A stretch of DNA of 40,502 bases, taken from NCBI GenBank assembly GCA_945641355.1, contig CALZEQ010000029.1, positions 1 through 40,502 of the forward strand, in the 5' to 3' direction. The notes under the pieces are model-generated. The model did not search any database. It was not told the DNA's origin and was given only the letters and a program-made list of their open reading frames with translations. Shown here piece by piece: positions 7,053 to 17,352 of this stretch (its first letter is position 1; the number at the start of each line of letters is the position of its first letter). The stretch is from an uncultured Mediterranea sp. GTDB lineage: Bacteria; Bacteroidota; Bacteroidia; Bacteroidales; Bacteroidaceae. Made by a program: the position numbers and the translations under genes.

Positions 7053-9179
7053 ATGAACGAAACATTCCATCAGATGATAGCCACCGCCTTAGGGCTGACG
7101 GACAGACAAGTGACACAAGCCCTCGCCCTGCTGGAAGGTGGATCCACCATACCCTTCATTAGCCGCTACCGCAAGGAGGCCACCGGAGGGCTGGATGAGG
7201 TACAGATAGAATCCATACAGAATCAATTTGAAAAGCTGAAAGAGACAGCCCGACGGAAAGAGACGGTGCTGAACACCATCGGAGCTCAAGGGAAACTGAC
7301 GGACGACCTGCGCCGACGCATCGAAGCCTGTTGGAACCTGACGGAGCTGGAAGACATCTACCTTCCCTTTAAGCCCAAACGACGTACACGAGCCGAAATA
7401 GCCCGCGAACGAGGGCTGGAGCCACTGGCCACCCTGCTGATGCGGCAGCGCGAGTTCCATCCGGAAATAGAGGCAAAGGCATTTGTAAAAGGCGACGTGA
7501 AGAGTGTGGAGGAGGCACTGAAGGGAGCCTGTGACATCATTGCCGAACAGATTAACGAAAACGAGCAGGCACGCAACCAGGTGAGACACTCCTTCAGCCG
7601 GCAGGCTCAATTCACCGCTCGGGTGGTCAAAGGGAAAGAGGAGGAAGCGGCCAACTATCGCGACTACTTCGACTTCTCCATTCCCCTGAAACGATGCTCT
7701 TCGCACCAACTGCTGGCCGTACGCCGTGCCGAAGCGGAGGGAATGTTGAAAGCAGGCATCGCCACCGATGACGAGAGCTGCCTCGAACGACTGGAAGGAC
7801 GTTTTGTACACAGTCGCAACGCTTGCGGCGAACGGGTACGCGAAGCCGTACACGATGCTTACAAACGGTTGCTCCGTCCCTCCATCGAAAGCGAGACAGC
7901 CCAGCAAAGCAAAGAGCGTGCCGACGAAGAGGCCATCCGCATCTTTACCCAGAACCTGCGCCAGCTGCTTCTGGCATCGCCATTGGGACAGAAGAGGGTC
8001 ATGGGCATCGACCCGGGATTCCGTACAGGTTGCAAGGTGGTGTGCCTCGACGAACAAGGAGACCTGCTGCACAACGAGAACATCTATCCCCATCCACCCG
8101 TCTGCAAGGCCCGAGAAGCCATCGCCGCCCTCCAGAAGATGATGGAGGCATACCGTATCGATGCCATCGCTGTAGGCAACGGTACAGCCAGCCGCGAGAC
8201 AGAGCGTCTGCTGAAACAGATGACGTTTCGACGTGACGTCCAAGTGTTTGTTGTCAGCGAACAGGGAGCCTCCATCTATTCCGCTTCCAAGCTGGCCCGC
8301 GAAGAGTTTCCCGAACACGATGTCACGGTACGCGGGGCTGTCTCCATCGCCCGCCGGCTGATGGATCCGCTGGCTGAATTGGTCAAGATTGACCCCAAGT
8401 CCATCGGTGTGGGACAATATCAACACGATGTAGACCAGACAAAACTGAAACGGGCATTGGACCAGACCGTCGTAAGCTGTGTCAATCTGGTAGGGGTCAA
8501 CCTGAATACCGCCAGCCGGCATCTGCTGACTTATATCTCGGGATTGGGTCCCCAGCTGGCACAAAACATTGTTGACTACCGTACGGCCAACGGCCCCTTT
8601 GCCTCGCGTCGCGACCTGCTGAAGGTACCTCGTATGGGTGCCAAGGCGTTCGAACAGTGCGCCGGATTCCTTCGTATACCCGGTGCATCTAACCCGCTGG
8701 AAAATACGGCCGTTCATCCGGAGAGCTATCCGCTGGTCGAACAGATGGCACGCGACCTGCATTGCACCGTCGACCAACTGATAGCCAACCCGACATTACG
8801 ACAGCGTATCGAGCTGAAACGTTACCTGTCGCCCACCGTAGGAATGCCTACCCTGCAGGACATCATGCAGGAACTGGAGAAGCCCGGTCGTGATCCGCGC
8901 GGCCCCATCCAGGTATTTGAATTCAATCAGCATGTACACTCCATGGAGGACTTGCACGAAGGGATGGAACTGCCGGGCATCGTCACCAACATCACGGCTT
9001 TCGGTGTCTTTGTGGACATTGGCATCAAGCCCAACGGACTGATACACCGCTCGCAACTGGCAGACCGCTATGTAGCAGACCCTACCGAGGTGGTCTCGCT
9101 GCACCAGCAAGTACGGGTCAAGGTCATCACGCTTGACACCGAGCGCGGTCGCATCGGGTTGAAGCTACTCGCAGAATAG
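7053..9179 (+). CDS. tex: Tex family RNA-binding transcription accessory protein
   Basis: 708 residues from ATG 7053. The frame is open from a TTG at 7017, but that codon lies inside the promoter box. Domain order is that of Tex: N-terminal helical region, central YqgF/RNase H-like fold starting at MGIDPGFRTGCKV (about 325), helix-hairpin-helix segment (SGLGPQLAQNIVDY, then LLKVPRMGAKAFEQC), and a C-terminal S1 RNA-binding domain (about 635-705, GIVTNITAFGVFVDIG). Tex proteins bind nucleic acid and are linked to transcription, RNA turnover and stress tolerance; the exact role is unsettled. The 3' end overlaps the convergent CPBP protease gene by 53 bp. Confidence 0.95.
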   Translation: MNETFHQMIATALGLTDRQVTQALALLEGGSTIPFISRYRKEATGGLDEVQIESIQNQFEKLKETARRKETVLNTIGAQGKLTDDLRRRIEACWNLTELEDIYLPFKPKRRTRAEIARERGLEPLATLLMRQREFHPEIEAKAFVKGDVKSVEEALKGACDIIAEQINENEQARNQVRHSFSRQAQFTARVVKGKEEEAANYRDYFDFSIPLKRCSSHQLLAVRRAEAEGMLKAGIATDDESCLERLEGRFVHSRNACGERVREAVHDAYKRLLRPSIESETAQQSKERADEEAIRIFTQNLRQLLLASPLGQKRVMGIDPGFRTGCKVVCLDEQGDLLHNENIYPHPPVCKAREAIAALQKMMEAYRIDAIAVGNGTASRETERLLKQMTFRRDVQVFVVSEQGASIYSASKLAREEFPEHDVTVRGAVSIARRLMDPLAELVKIDPKSIGVGQYQHDVDQTKLKRALDQTVVSCVNLVGVNLNTASRHLLTYISGLGPQLAQNIVDYRTANGPFASRRDLLKVPRMGAKAFEQCAGFLRIPGASNPLENTAVHPESYPLVEQMARDLHCTVDQLIANPTLRQRIELKRYLSPTVGMPTLQDIMQELEKPGRDPRGPIQVFEFNQHVHSMEDLHEGMELPGIVTNITAFGVFVDIGIKPNGLIHRSQLADRYVADPTEVVSLHQQVRVKVITLDTERGRIGLKLLAE

Positions 9180-9966
9180 AAAGGATAGCCACCACCTGAA
9201 TGACGAGACAGAGCCAGGAGCCTTCGAAACCGAAGGCTCCTCCGTTCCAACCGTCAGGCTGAGGCAGGTACAGAGTCAACACGGAACCGGTCAGCGTGTT
9301 CCCGCTGACGGGGAATCCCAATACAGGCCCCTGCAGCCAGTTCCAGAACAGGTGCAGCGAAATGGCAAACCAGAGATTGCGTGTATATAGGTAAGTGGTT
9401 CCCAACAACAGACCTGCCAACACGATGTTGACAAAAGGGAGCCATGAGAAGTTCGGGTTGAACAGATGAAGGGACGAGAAGAGCAGCGACGACAACAGCA
9501 AGGCGGCATAACGGTTCACACCCGCTTGCAACATCTGCCCCAAGATGACACCACGCACCATAATCTCTTCCGTAAACGCCACCAAGAGCATCAGCACCCA
9601 ACTGAGCAGCAGTTGCGAAAAGCACAATTGCCAGCCGACCACCTCTACCGATCCGACCAACAGATTGATGCCAAATCCTGCTGCGTAAATCAGGAGAGCA
9701 CACACAGTACCCTCCAGCGCACCACGTCCATCCCAGGTCAATCCCAACGCAAGGCAGGGTCGCCCACCCCCTCTGCGCAACAGCCACCAGGCCGGCAACC
9801 CGACAGAAATCAACATCAGAGACTGGTCAACCAGCTGCGCCACCTCTCTGTCCAGCCTGCCCAAATGCGGGATGAACGACGACGCAAGGGAGAATAGGGT
9901 GATGCACACCACCACCAAGCCCAAATAGACACAGAGCCTGAAAAACAAACCGACATATTTCTTCAT
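9127..9966 (-). CDS. CPBP family intramembrane glutamic endopeptidase
   Basis: 279 residues with about eight hydrophobic segments. The CPBP/Abi signature is present: EEIMVRG (EExxxR), a second motif SSLHLFNP with its histidine, and HLFWNWLQG (HxxxN). Members of this family (Rce1-like) cleave membrane proteins or prenylated peptides within the inner membrane; no substrate is suggested by the context. The last ~17 residues are encoded antisense to the end of tex. The gene is divergent from dxs, and both have a TAnnTTTG box in the 172-bp gap. Confidence 0.88.
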   Translation of the reverse strand: MKKYVGLFFRLCVYLGLVVVCITLFSLASSFIPHLGRLDREVAQLVDQSLMLISVGLPAWWLLRRGGGRPCLALGLTWDGRGALEGTVCALLIYAAGFGINLLVGSVEVVGWQLCFSQLLLSWVLMLLVAFTEEIMVRGVILGQMLQAGVNRYAALLLSSLLFSSLHLFNPNFSWLPFVNIVLAGLLLGTTYLYTRNLWFAISLHLFWNWLQGPVLGFPVSGNTLTGSVLTLYLPQPDGWNGGAFGFEGSWLCLVIQVVAILSILRVASTRCDRARCQA

Positions 9967-9999
9967 ATCGCTACGCTTTAGTGTATTTCATATCAGGCA

Positions 10000-10007
10000 C
10001 AAAAATA
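10000..10007 (-). promoter_or_regulatory. -7 box for CPBP protease
   Basis: TATTTTTG on the minus strand, 33 bp before the ATG at 9964-9966. Full match to TAnnTTTG. Confidence 0.55.
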
Positions 10008-10057
10008 GAAAAAAATAATTTATCATTCGAAAAAGCCATCCATCCATTTTCTTTTAT

Positions 10058-10065
10058 TACATTTG
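10058..10065 (+). promoter_or_regulatory. -7 box for dxs-trkA-trkH operon
   Basis: TACATTTG matches TAnnTTTG. With transcription starting near 10072, the dxs leader would be about 65 nt. Confidence 0.6.
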
Positions 10066-10138
10066 CATCTTGTAATTCAACTTTCGAAAGTTCGAGGGTT
10101 TGCATCCACGAACCAACTAACGAGAAGAACAGAATAGA

Positions 10139-12058
10139 ATGGAAAAGATTAACGAGACATATAGCCTGCTTCAATCTATCAACTCACCCGAAGACCTGCG
10201 TCGACTCAGCGTAGAGCAACTGCCGAAGGTGTGCCACGAACTGCGTCAGGACATCATCAAAGAGGTATCGTGCAATCCCGGTCACTTTGCCGCCAGTCTG
10301 GGTACCGTGGAACTGACAGTAGCCCTGCACTACGTTTACCAAACGCCGTACGACCGCATCGTGTGGGACGTAGGACATCAGGCTTATGGACACAAGATAC
10401 TGACCGGCCGGAGGGATGTCTTCTCTACCAACCGGAAACTGAAAGGCATACGTCCCTTCCCTTCACCGGAAGAGAGTGAATACGACACGTTTGCCTGCGG
10501 CCATGCTTCCAACTCCATCTCAGCCGCCTTGGGAATGGCCGTTGCTGCCAACCTGCACGGAGAGGAAGGACGGCACGTAGTGGCTGTCATCGGCGACGGA
10601 AGTATGAGCGGCGGACTGGCTTTCGAAGGGTTGAACAACACGTCATCTACTCCGAACAACTTGCTCATCATACTGAATGACAATGACATGGCGATAGACC
10701 GAAGCGTGGGAGGCATGAAACAATATCTTTTCAACCTGACCACCTCGAACCGCTACAACCAGCTGCGCTTCAAGCTCTCGAAACTGCTCATGAAGATGGG
10801 ACTGCTCAACGAGGAACGACGCAAGGCACTGATACGCTTTGCCAACAGCCTGAAGTCGATGGCCGCCCAGCAACAAAACATCTTCGAAGGGATGAACATC
10901 CGCTACTTCGGACCCATTGACGGACATGACGTCAAGAATCTGGCACGTGTGCTGCATGACATCAAAGACCTGAGGGGACCTAAAATACTTCACCTGCACA
11001 CCGTGAAAGGGAAGGGGTTCGAGCCGGCCGAGAAACGGCCGGAAGTATGGCATGCACCCGGCAAGTTCAACCCTGAGACCGGCGAACGGCTGAGAACAGA
11101 TACCAGCGGACTGCCACCACGCTTTCAGGATGTCTTCGGAGAGACACTGGTGGAACTGGCACAAGCCAACCCGCGCATCGTGGGGGTGACACCTGCCATG
11201 CCTACCGGCTGCTCGATGAACAAACTGATGGAAGCGATGCCAAACCGTGCTTTTGACGTAGGCATCGCCGAAGGTCATGCCGCCACCTTTAGTGGCGGAA
11301 TGGCCAAGGAGGGATTGCAACCCTTCTGCAACATCTACTCCAGCTTCATGCAACGAGCATACGACAACGTGATTCACGACATTGCCCTGCTGCGGCTGCC
11401 CGTAGTGCTCTGCCTCGACCGTGCCGGACTGGTGGGCGAAGACGGTCCCACGCATCACGGTGCATTCGACCTGGCCTATTTCCGTCCCATACCTAATCTG
11501 ACCATCGCCTCCCCACTGGACGAACACGAACTGCGCCGCCTGATGTACACCGCACAGTTGCCGGACAAGGGTCCCTTCGTCATCCGCTATCCACGCGGAC
11601 GCGGCGTACTGACCGATTGGAGATGTCCGCTGGAAGAGATACCCGTAGGCAAAGGACGCTGTCTGCGTAAAGGCAACGAAATTGCCGTCATTACGTTAGG
11701 CCCCATCGGCAACACAGTCGCCCGTGCCGTCGAACGGGCCGTCAACGAATGCGGCCTCAGCGTCGCCCACTACGATCTGCGTTTCCTGAAGCCGCTGGAC
11801 GAGGAGATGTTGCACGAAATAGGAAAACGGTTCAACCGCATCGTGACGGTAGAAGACGGTGTCGTCAAAGGAGGCATGGGCAGTGCCGTACTGGAGTTTA
11901 TGGCCGATGCCGGCTACACGCCGCAAATGGTTCGCATAGGTTTGCCCGACAGCTTTGTCGAGCACGGCACTCCACAAGAGCTCTACCATTTGTGCGGCAT
12001 GGACGAAGAGGCTATTTTTGAGAAACTCACTACCACAAAGCAACCGAAAGACAAATGA
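10139..12058 (+). CDS. dxs: 1-deoxy-D-xylulose-5-phosphate synthase
   Basis: 639 residues, full length. The enzyme joins pyruvate and glyceraldehyde-3-phosphate using thiamine diphosphate, the first step of the MEP isoprenoid pathway, in the cytoplasm. Visible motifs are the catalytic-region histidine segment [12 protein letters not shown], the TPP/Mg site GDGSMSGG followed by LNDNDMAID, the second-domain HTVKGKGF, and the pyrimidine-domain core [17 protein letters not shown] with [13 protein letters not shown] transketolase C-terminal domain closes the protein. The stop codon overlaps the trkA start (ATGA), so the two are translationally coupled. Confidence 0.98.
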   Translation: MEKINETYSLLQSINSPEDLRRLSVEQLPKVCHELRQDIIKEVSCNPGHFAASLGTVELTVALHYVYQTPYDRIVWDVGHQAYGHKILTGRRDVFSTNRKLKGIRPFPSPEESEYDTFACGHASNSISAALGMAVAANLHGEEGRHVVAVIGDGSMSGGLAFEGLNNTSSTPNNLLIILNDNDMAIDRSVGGMKQYLFNLTTSNRYNQLRFKLSKLLMKMGLLNEERRKALIRFANSLKSMAAQQQNIFEGMNIRYFGPIDGHDVKNLARVLHDIKDLRGPKILHLHTVKGKGFEPAEKRPEVWHAPGKFNPETGERLRTDTSGLPPRFQDVFGETLVELAQANPRIVGVTPAMPTGCSMNKLMEAMPNRAFDVGIAEGHAATFSGGMAKEGLQPFCNIYSSFMQRAYDNVIHDIALLRLPVVLCLDRAGLVGEDGPTHHGAFDLAYFRPIPNLTIASPLDEHELRRLMYTAQLPDKGPFVIRYPRGRGVLTDWRCPLEEIPVGKGRCLRKGNEIAVITLGPIGNTVARAVERAVNECGLSVAHYDLRFLKPLDEEMLHEIGKRFNRIVTVEDGVVKGGMGSAVLEFMADAGYTPQMVRIGLPDSFVEHGTPQELYHLCGMDEEAIFEKLTTTKQPKDK

Positions 12059-13395
12059 AGATAATTATTGCCGGTGCCGGCGCAGTAGGCACACACCTTG
12101 CCAAGCTGCTCTCCAAAGAGAAACAGGACATCATCCTGATGGACGAGAGCGAAGAGAAGCTGAGCAGCCTCAGTTCGAATTTCGACCTGATGACAGTGGT
12201 GGCCTCACCCACCTCCATCAAAGGCTTAAAGGAGGTCAAAGCCGGAGAGGCCGACCTGTTCATCGCCGTCACCCCCGATGAGAGCCGCAACATGACCGCC
12301 TGTATGCTGGCTCACAACCTGGGCGCACAGAAGACGGTGGCACGCATCGACAATTACGAATACCTGCTGCCCAAACACAAGGAGTTCTTCCAGAAGTTAG
12401 GTGTAGACTCACTAATCTATCCCGAAATGCTGGCTGCCAAGGAGATTGTATCCTCCATCCGCATGAGTTGGGTACGCCAATGGTGGGAGTTCTGTGGAGG
12501 TGCCCTGATTCTGATAGGTGCTAAGATGCGCGAGAAGGCTGAGATTCTGAACGTACCGCTTCACCAGTTGGGCGGTCCCGACCTGCCCTACCACATCGTA
12601 GCCATCAAACGAGGCAACGAGACATTGATACCGCGAGGTGATGACACCATCAAGCTACACGACATCGTCTACTTCACCACCACACGCAAATACGTGCCCT
12701 ACATCCGCAAGATAGCCGGCAAGGAGGACTATGCCGACGTACGCAACGTCATGGTGATGGGGGGGAGCCGCATTGCCGTGCGCACCGCACAATATGCGCC
12801 CGACTACATGCAACTGAAGATTGTGGACAACGACCTGAACCGTTGCAACCGACTGACGGAGTTGCTGGATGACAAAACACTGATTATCAACGGAGACGGA
12901 CGTGATATGGAGCTGCTGATAGAGGAAGGACTGAAGAACACCGAAGCATTTGTAGCCCTGACAGACAACTCTGAAACCAACATTCTGGCCTGTCTAGCCG
13001 CCAAACGAATGGGAGTCAGCAAGACCGTGGCCGAAGTGGAGAACATCGACTACATCGGCATGGCCGAGAGCTTAGATATAGGTACCGTCATCAACAAAAA
13101 AATGATTGCCGCCAGCCACATCTACCAGATGATGCTGGATGCCGATGTCAGCAATGTGAAGAGTCTCACCTTTGCCAACGCTGAGGTAGCCGAATTCACC
13201 GTCAAAGAGGGATCGCGCATCACCCGGCACCCGGTCAAGGATTTAGGCTTGCCTAAAGGGACGACCATCGGAGGACTGATCCGACAGGGTGAAGGCGTGG
13301 TGGTAATGGGTAACACACAGATTTTGCCTGGCGATCATGTTGTGGTGTTCTGCCTCAATATGATGATCAAGAAAATAGAAAAATTCTTTAGTTGA
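12055..13395 (+). CDS. trkA: Trk system potassium uptake protein TrkA
   Basis: 446 residues with the duplicated RCK architecture of TrkA. The first Rossmann NAD-binding domain begins [17 protein letters not shown] (about 3-19), followed by an RCK-C domain. The second Rossmann domain begins [14 protein letters not shown] (about 233) and is followed by another RCK-C domain. The protein is a cytoplasmic ring that gates the TrkH channel through nucleotide binding (NADH/NAD, ATP/ADP). It overlaps dxs by 4 bp upstream and trkH by 1 bp downstream. Confidence 0.96.
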   Translation: MKIIIAGAGAVGTHLAKLLSKEKQDIILMDESEEKLSSLSSNFDLMTVVASPTSIKGLKEVKAGEADLFIAVTPDESRNMTACMLAHNLGAQKTVARIDNYEYLLPKHKEFFQKLGVDSLIYPEMLAAKEIVSSIRMSWVRQWWEFCGGALILIGAKMREKAEILNVPLHQLGGPDLPYHIVAIKRGNETLIPRGDDTIKLHDIVYFTTTRKYVPYIRKIAGKEDYADVRNVMVMGGSRIAVRTAQYAPDYMQLKIVDNDLNRCNRLTELLDDKTLIINGDGRDMELLIEEGLKNTEAFVALTDNSETNILACLAAKRMGVSKTVAEVENIDYIGMAESLDIGTVINKKMIAASHIYQMMLDADVSNVKSLTFANAEVAEFTVKEGSRITRHPVKDLGLPKGTTIGGLIRQGEGVVVMGNTQILPGDHVVVFCLNMMIKKIEKFFS

Positions 13396-14846
13396 TGATA
13401 CACAAACGAATGATATACAGGGTCATCGGTGACCTGCTGCTGATAGAGACAGCCATGATATTGCTGTGTGCCGGTGTCTCACTCTTCTATCGGGGTGACG
13501 ACCTGAGGGCATTCCTCTACTCGGCCGGCATTACTGCCGGTACAGGTATCTGTTTTGCCATCATGGGAAAACACGCCGAGCATGAGCTGACGCGCCGCGA
13601 CGGCTATCTCATCGTGTCGCTTTCATGGTTTATCTTCTCGGTATTCGGCATGTTGCCCTACTACCTGAGCGGATATATCCCCAATCTCACCGATGCCTTC
13701 TTCGAAACCATGTCGGGGGTCACCAGCACGGGAGCCACCATCCTGAGTGAGATTGAACAGCTACCACAAGGGCTCCTTTTCTGGCGTAGCATGACGCAGT
13801 GGATTGGCGGACTGGGCATCATTCTGTTTACCATTGCCGTACTCCCCATCTTCGGCATCAATGGCGTACAAGTGTTTGCAGCTGAAGCCAGTGGACCTAC
13901 CCATGACAAGGTACATCCGCGTATCGGTATCACGGCCCGCTGGATATGGGTGCTCTATACGGGACTGACTACCGCTGTCGTGTTGCTGCTGGCAGCTGGC
14001 GGCATGAACTGGTTTGACAGCGTCTGCCATGCACTGACAACCACCAGCACAGGAGGTTTCTCCACCCGTTCGGCCAGCATCGCCTACTATCAGTCGCCCT
14101 ATATTGAGTATGTATTGTCACTTTTCATGTTCATTTCGGGCATCAACTTCACCCTGCTGCTGCTATTTGCCACCGGCCATTTCAAGAAATCATTCCGCGA
14201 TGCCGAACTGCACTTCTACGTCTGGACAGTAACGGCCAGCACGCTTTTCATCACCGTCGTCCTCTGCCTGCGCAGCTCCCTGCCGTTGGAAGAGGCCTTC
14301 CGTACCTCGCTGTTTCAGGTCATTTCCATCCAGACCTCTACCGGCTTTGCTACAAGTGACTACATGACGTGGCCCGCTGTAGCCTGGGGAGTCATGCCAT
14401 TGCTGATGCTGATTGGTGCCTGTGCCGGCAGTACATCGGGTGGCATGAAGTGCATCCGGGTGGCAATGCTCATCCGGGTGACGAAGAACGAGTTCAAACG
14501 GCTTCTACACCCCAATGCCGTCCTTCCCATTCGCATCAACCGGCAAGTGATATCATCCACCTTGCAGTCTACCGTGCTGGCTTTCACGGTGCTTTTCGTT
14601 GTGATTGCATTCGCCTCCATCCTCATACTGCTGGCATTAGACATTCCCTTCATGGAGTCGGTAGGTGTGGTCGTATCTAGCATCGGCAATACAGGCCCCG
14701 GTTTGGGTGCTTATGGTCCTGCCTACTCCTGGACCGCACTGCCCGACATAGCCAAATGGCTGTTGGCTCTGCTGATGTTATTAGGGCGTCTGGAACTCTT
14801 CACCGTCCTGCTGCTCTTCACCCCCGAATTCTGGAAGCGGAATTAA
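13395..14846 (+). CDS. trkH: Trk potassium uptake channel subunit TrkH
   Basis: 483 residues from ATG 13395, which overlaps the trkA stop as TGATG. A TTG at 13392 is in frame but less likely. The membrane protein has the four pore-loop repeats of the SKT superfamily; the filter segments read SGVTSTGATI, TTTSTGGFST, SIQTSTGFAT and SSIGNTGPGLG. It forms the K+-conducting subunit regulated by the TrkA protein encoded just upstream. Coupling to dxs is a gene-order fact; no functional link between isoprenoid synthesis and K+ uptake is implied by the sequence. Confidence 0.96.
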   Translation: MIHKRMIYRVIGDLLLIETAMILLCAGVSLFYRGDDLRAFLYSAGITAGTGICFAIMGKHAEHELTRRDGYLIVSLSWFIFSVFGMLPYYLSGYIPNLTDAFFETMSGVTSTGATILSEIEQLPQGLLFWRSMTQWIGGLGIILFTIAVLPIFGINGVQVFAAEASGPTHDKVHPRIGITARWIWVLYTGLTTAVVLLLAAGGMNWFDSVCHALTTTSTGGFSTRSASIAYYQSPYIEYVLSLFMFISGINFTLLLLFATGHFKKSFRDAELHFYVWTVTASTLFITVVLCLRSSLPLEEAFRTSLFQVISIQTSTGFATSDYMTWPAVAWGVMPLLMLIGACAGSTSGGMKCIRVAMLIRVTKNEFKRLLHPNAVLPIRINRQVISSTLQSTVLAFTVLFVVIAFASILILLALDIPFMESVGVVVSSIGNTGPGLGAYGPAYSWTALPDIAKWLLALLMLLGRLELFTVLLLFTPEFWKRN

Positions 14847-14879
14847 GAGCCTGTTGCAACTTTCGTAGATTCCATCACG

Positions 14880-14902
14880 TCAAACTGGAAACTGCAGTTT
14901 GA
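14880..14902 (+). other. Leader hairpin before outer-membrane barrel gene
   Basis: TCAAACTG (14880-14887) pairs perfectly with CAGTTTGA (14895-14902) around a 7-nt loop, 26 bp before the ATG at 14929. No U tract follows, so it is more likely a leader structure or operator than a terminator. Confidence 0.35.
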
Positions 14903-14928
14903 GACTTACCAACTAAAACAACAAAACG

Positions 14929-17334
14929 ATGGAATCTGAAAAGAAAAGAATTACCACCATCCTGACTATACTGTCACTGATGGTTGTCACGACAATGGCA
15001 ATGAAACAAAATCCCGACATACATGGGAAAATCGTGAACGGAAAAGGAGAGGCACTGCCCTACGCCAATGTGGTATGGCTATCCCTACCCGACTCTACAT
15101 TCATACAAGGAACCACCTCCGATGCAGACGGCACGTTCCATCTGGTCAGTCCCCGCAACGAAGGGGTACTGAAGATATCCATCATAGGATATCAGACCCT
15201 GTTTATCGCCGTATCGGCTGACAACCAGCCGGCCAACGGTTGGCGGATATGCATGGAAGAAGACAGCAACCTGCTGGGCGAAGTGACGGTGACTGCCGAA
15301 TTACCCCAAACCCATATAGAGGGTTCAACGATGATTACACACATCCAAGGCTCCGTACTTGCCCGGTCGGGTACCGCAGAGGAGATGATGAGCAAGATTC
15401 CGGGATTGATAATGACCAAAGAAGGAGTAGAGGTGATGGGGAAAGGAGCACCCATCATCTACATCAACGGTCGCAAACTGCATGACATGGACGAACTGAA
15501 ACGGCTGCGTTCGGAAGAGGTGGCTTCCATTGAAGTGGATTTGAATCCGGGTGCGAAATATGATGCCACGGTGCTATCTGTAGTACGTATACGAACCATC
15601 AAACGGCAAGGCGATGGATTCGGCTTCACGCTCACAACCAGTCATAACCAGAAATTGCAACAAGCCTATGGCGACCCGAATGCCACCCTCCAGATGAACT
15701 ACCGTTACCGGAACATCGACCTCTTTGGGCAGGCAAACTTCTGGCAATGGCATCAAATAGGTATCGCCCATGACATCGAACAGCACACCTATCTGAAGAG
15801 CGGAGAACGCATCACCGACATTAGACAAGAGTGCGACTTTAAGTCCATCTGGTCGGGACGGGGAATGAACTATACTTGGGGAGTCAACTGGCAGATATCG
15901 GAGCATCACTCGGCAGGGATACGGATGGAATACAACGACCAGATAAAAGGAAAAGACCAAGAAAATACCGCTACCCAATTCTTCTATAACAATGTTCCAG
16001 CCGACTATGTCATCAACCGAAACGAAATACGAGAGAAAAAGCCCTATAGCTGGCAAGGAAATGTGTATTATAACGGGAAGTGGGGCAAACTGGACATCGA
16101 GTTGAATCTCGATTTCTTGACAAACAAATCGGAGAAAAACGGTATCATCACCGAGGCTTATCGGGGCGGAGCGTTGAACGAAATGAATCAGGTCAGCGAA
16201 ACAGGCAACCGCATGACGGCGAGCAAGCTGGTGCTCTCCTATCCACTGTGGGGAGGTACGCTCCATGCCGGCTCAGAAACGACGTTTATACGCCGCACCT
16301 CTTCCTACACAATCAGCAACGAACATATTCCGGCTTCCTCGTCTGAGACCAACGAGCAGAACATCGCTACCTTCATCGACTACGGATTCAACATAGGATG
16401 GGGCATTCACAGCAGTATCGGAATACGGCATGAGTACATAGCATTCAGCTACAACGACTTCACCAATGCGAACAACAACCTGAAGCGCCACAGCAGTGAG
16501 CTTTTCCCGAGCATGACACTGACACGTGCTTTCGGATCTGTTCAGACCTCTGTCAGTTATCAGTTGAAAACAGTCCGTCCCAGCTACTGGCAACTAAGTG
16601 ATGCCGTGAACTACTACAACAGCAACACTATCCAGCAGGGAGACCCGACCTTGAGAAACCAGAAGAACCACGACCTGACACTGAACCTGCACTACCGGTG
16701 GCTCAATCTGTCCGGCAACTGGACCCACTATGTCGACCAGATAACCCAATGGTCCAGAATCTACAACGACCAAGGCATTATCCTGATTACCTATACCAAC
16801 CTGAATCGCCCCATCAACTGTCTGTCGGCTTTCGTCAACCTCTGTCCGACCATCGGTGTGTGGTCGCCCAACCTGACTATCGGCTGAATGCAATACGACA
16901 CCCGATTAGATTTAGCCGACCCACGCGAAGCATCAGGAAGCCGAACCGTCCGGTACAACAGGCCTGTCTATACGGCGAACCTGAACAATACAATACGTCT
17001 GAAAAGCAGGTGGCAACTGGAAGCAGGTCTGAGATATACCTCCAAAGGCGACTATGTCAGCACTCGTATCTGCAATGACACCTGGAATCTGTCCACTGCC
17101 ATACAGAAGTGCTGGCTGAAAGAGGATGCCCTCACACTGCGCCTTTCAATCCAAGACATACTGCGACGTACCCAAGAAGACGTCATCCAAGACTATGGGT
17201 ACTACCAAATAACATACCAACCTTATCACTACTGCAACCAACGCATCGATGTCTCCCTGCGTTACAGCTTCAACGCATCGCGAAGCAAATACAAAGGAAG
17301 CGGAGCCGGGCAGGAAGCCAGACGACGTCTGTAA
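14929..17334 (+). pseudogene. Outer-membrane beta-barrel protein (PF14905-like), interrupted by an in-frame TGA
   Basis: One reading frame runs from ATG 14929 to the TAA ending at 17334 (801 codons), broken only by TGA at 16885-16887. The N-terminal part (652 residues) has a hydrophobic export segment (about 8-26), a carboxypeptidase-regulatory-like domain (about 28-115), a TonB plug-like domain (about 125-225, with AEEMMSKIPGL and IYINGRK) and barrel strands. The part after the stop (148 residues, from an ATG immediately following) carries the remaining barrel strands and ends in a basic tail. The break falls mid-barrel, where TGG (Trp) to TGA would be a single-base change. A barrel lacking its last strands should not assemble, so this is probably a recent loss, a readthrough case or a sequencing error. 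It follows trkH by 82 bp and converges with the MscS-type channel gene. Confidence 0.85.
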
Positions 17335-17352
17335 CCTGCAAAGGAGAAGCCG

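Noticed and set aside
7089..8777. Long open frame antisense to tex (562 codons)
   Set aside because: It lies wholly on the opposite strand of a well-supported tex gene, shows no domain or plausible composition, and is explained by the GC-rich third codon positions of tex.
16888..17334. Separate small gene starting right after the TGA
   Set aside because: It is in the same frame as the upstream barrel gene, has no signal peptide and reads as the missing last barrel strands, so it is treated as part of the broken gene.
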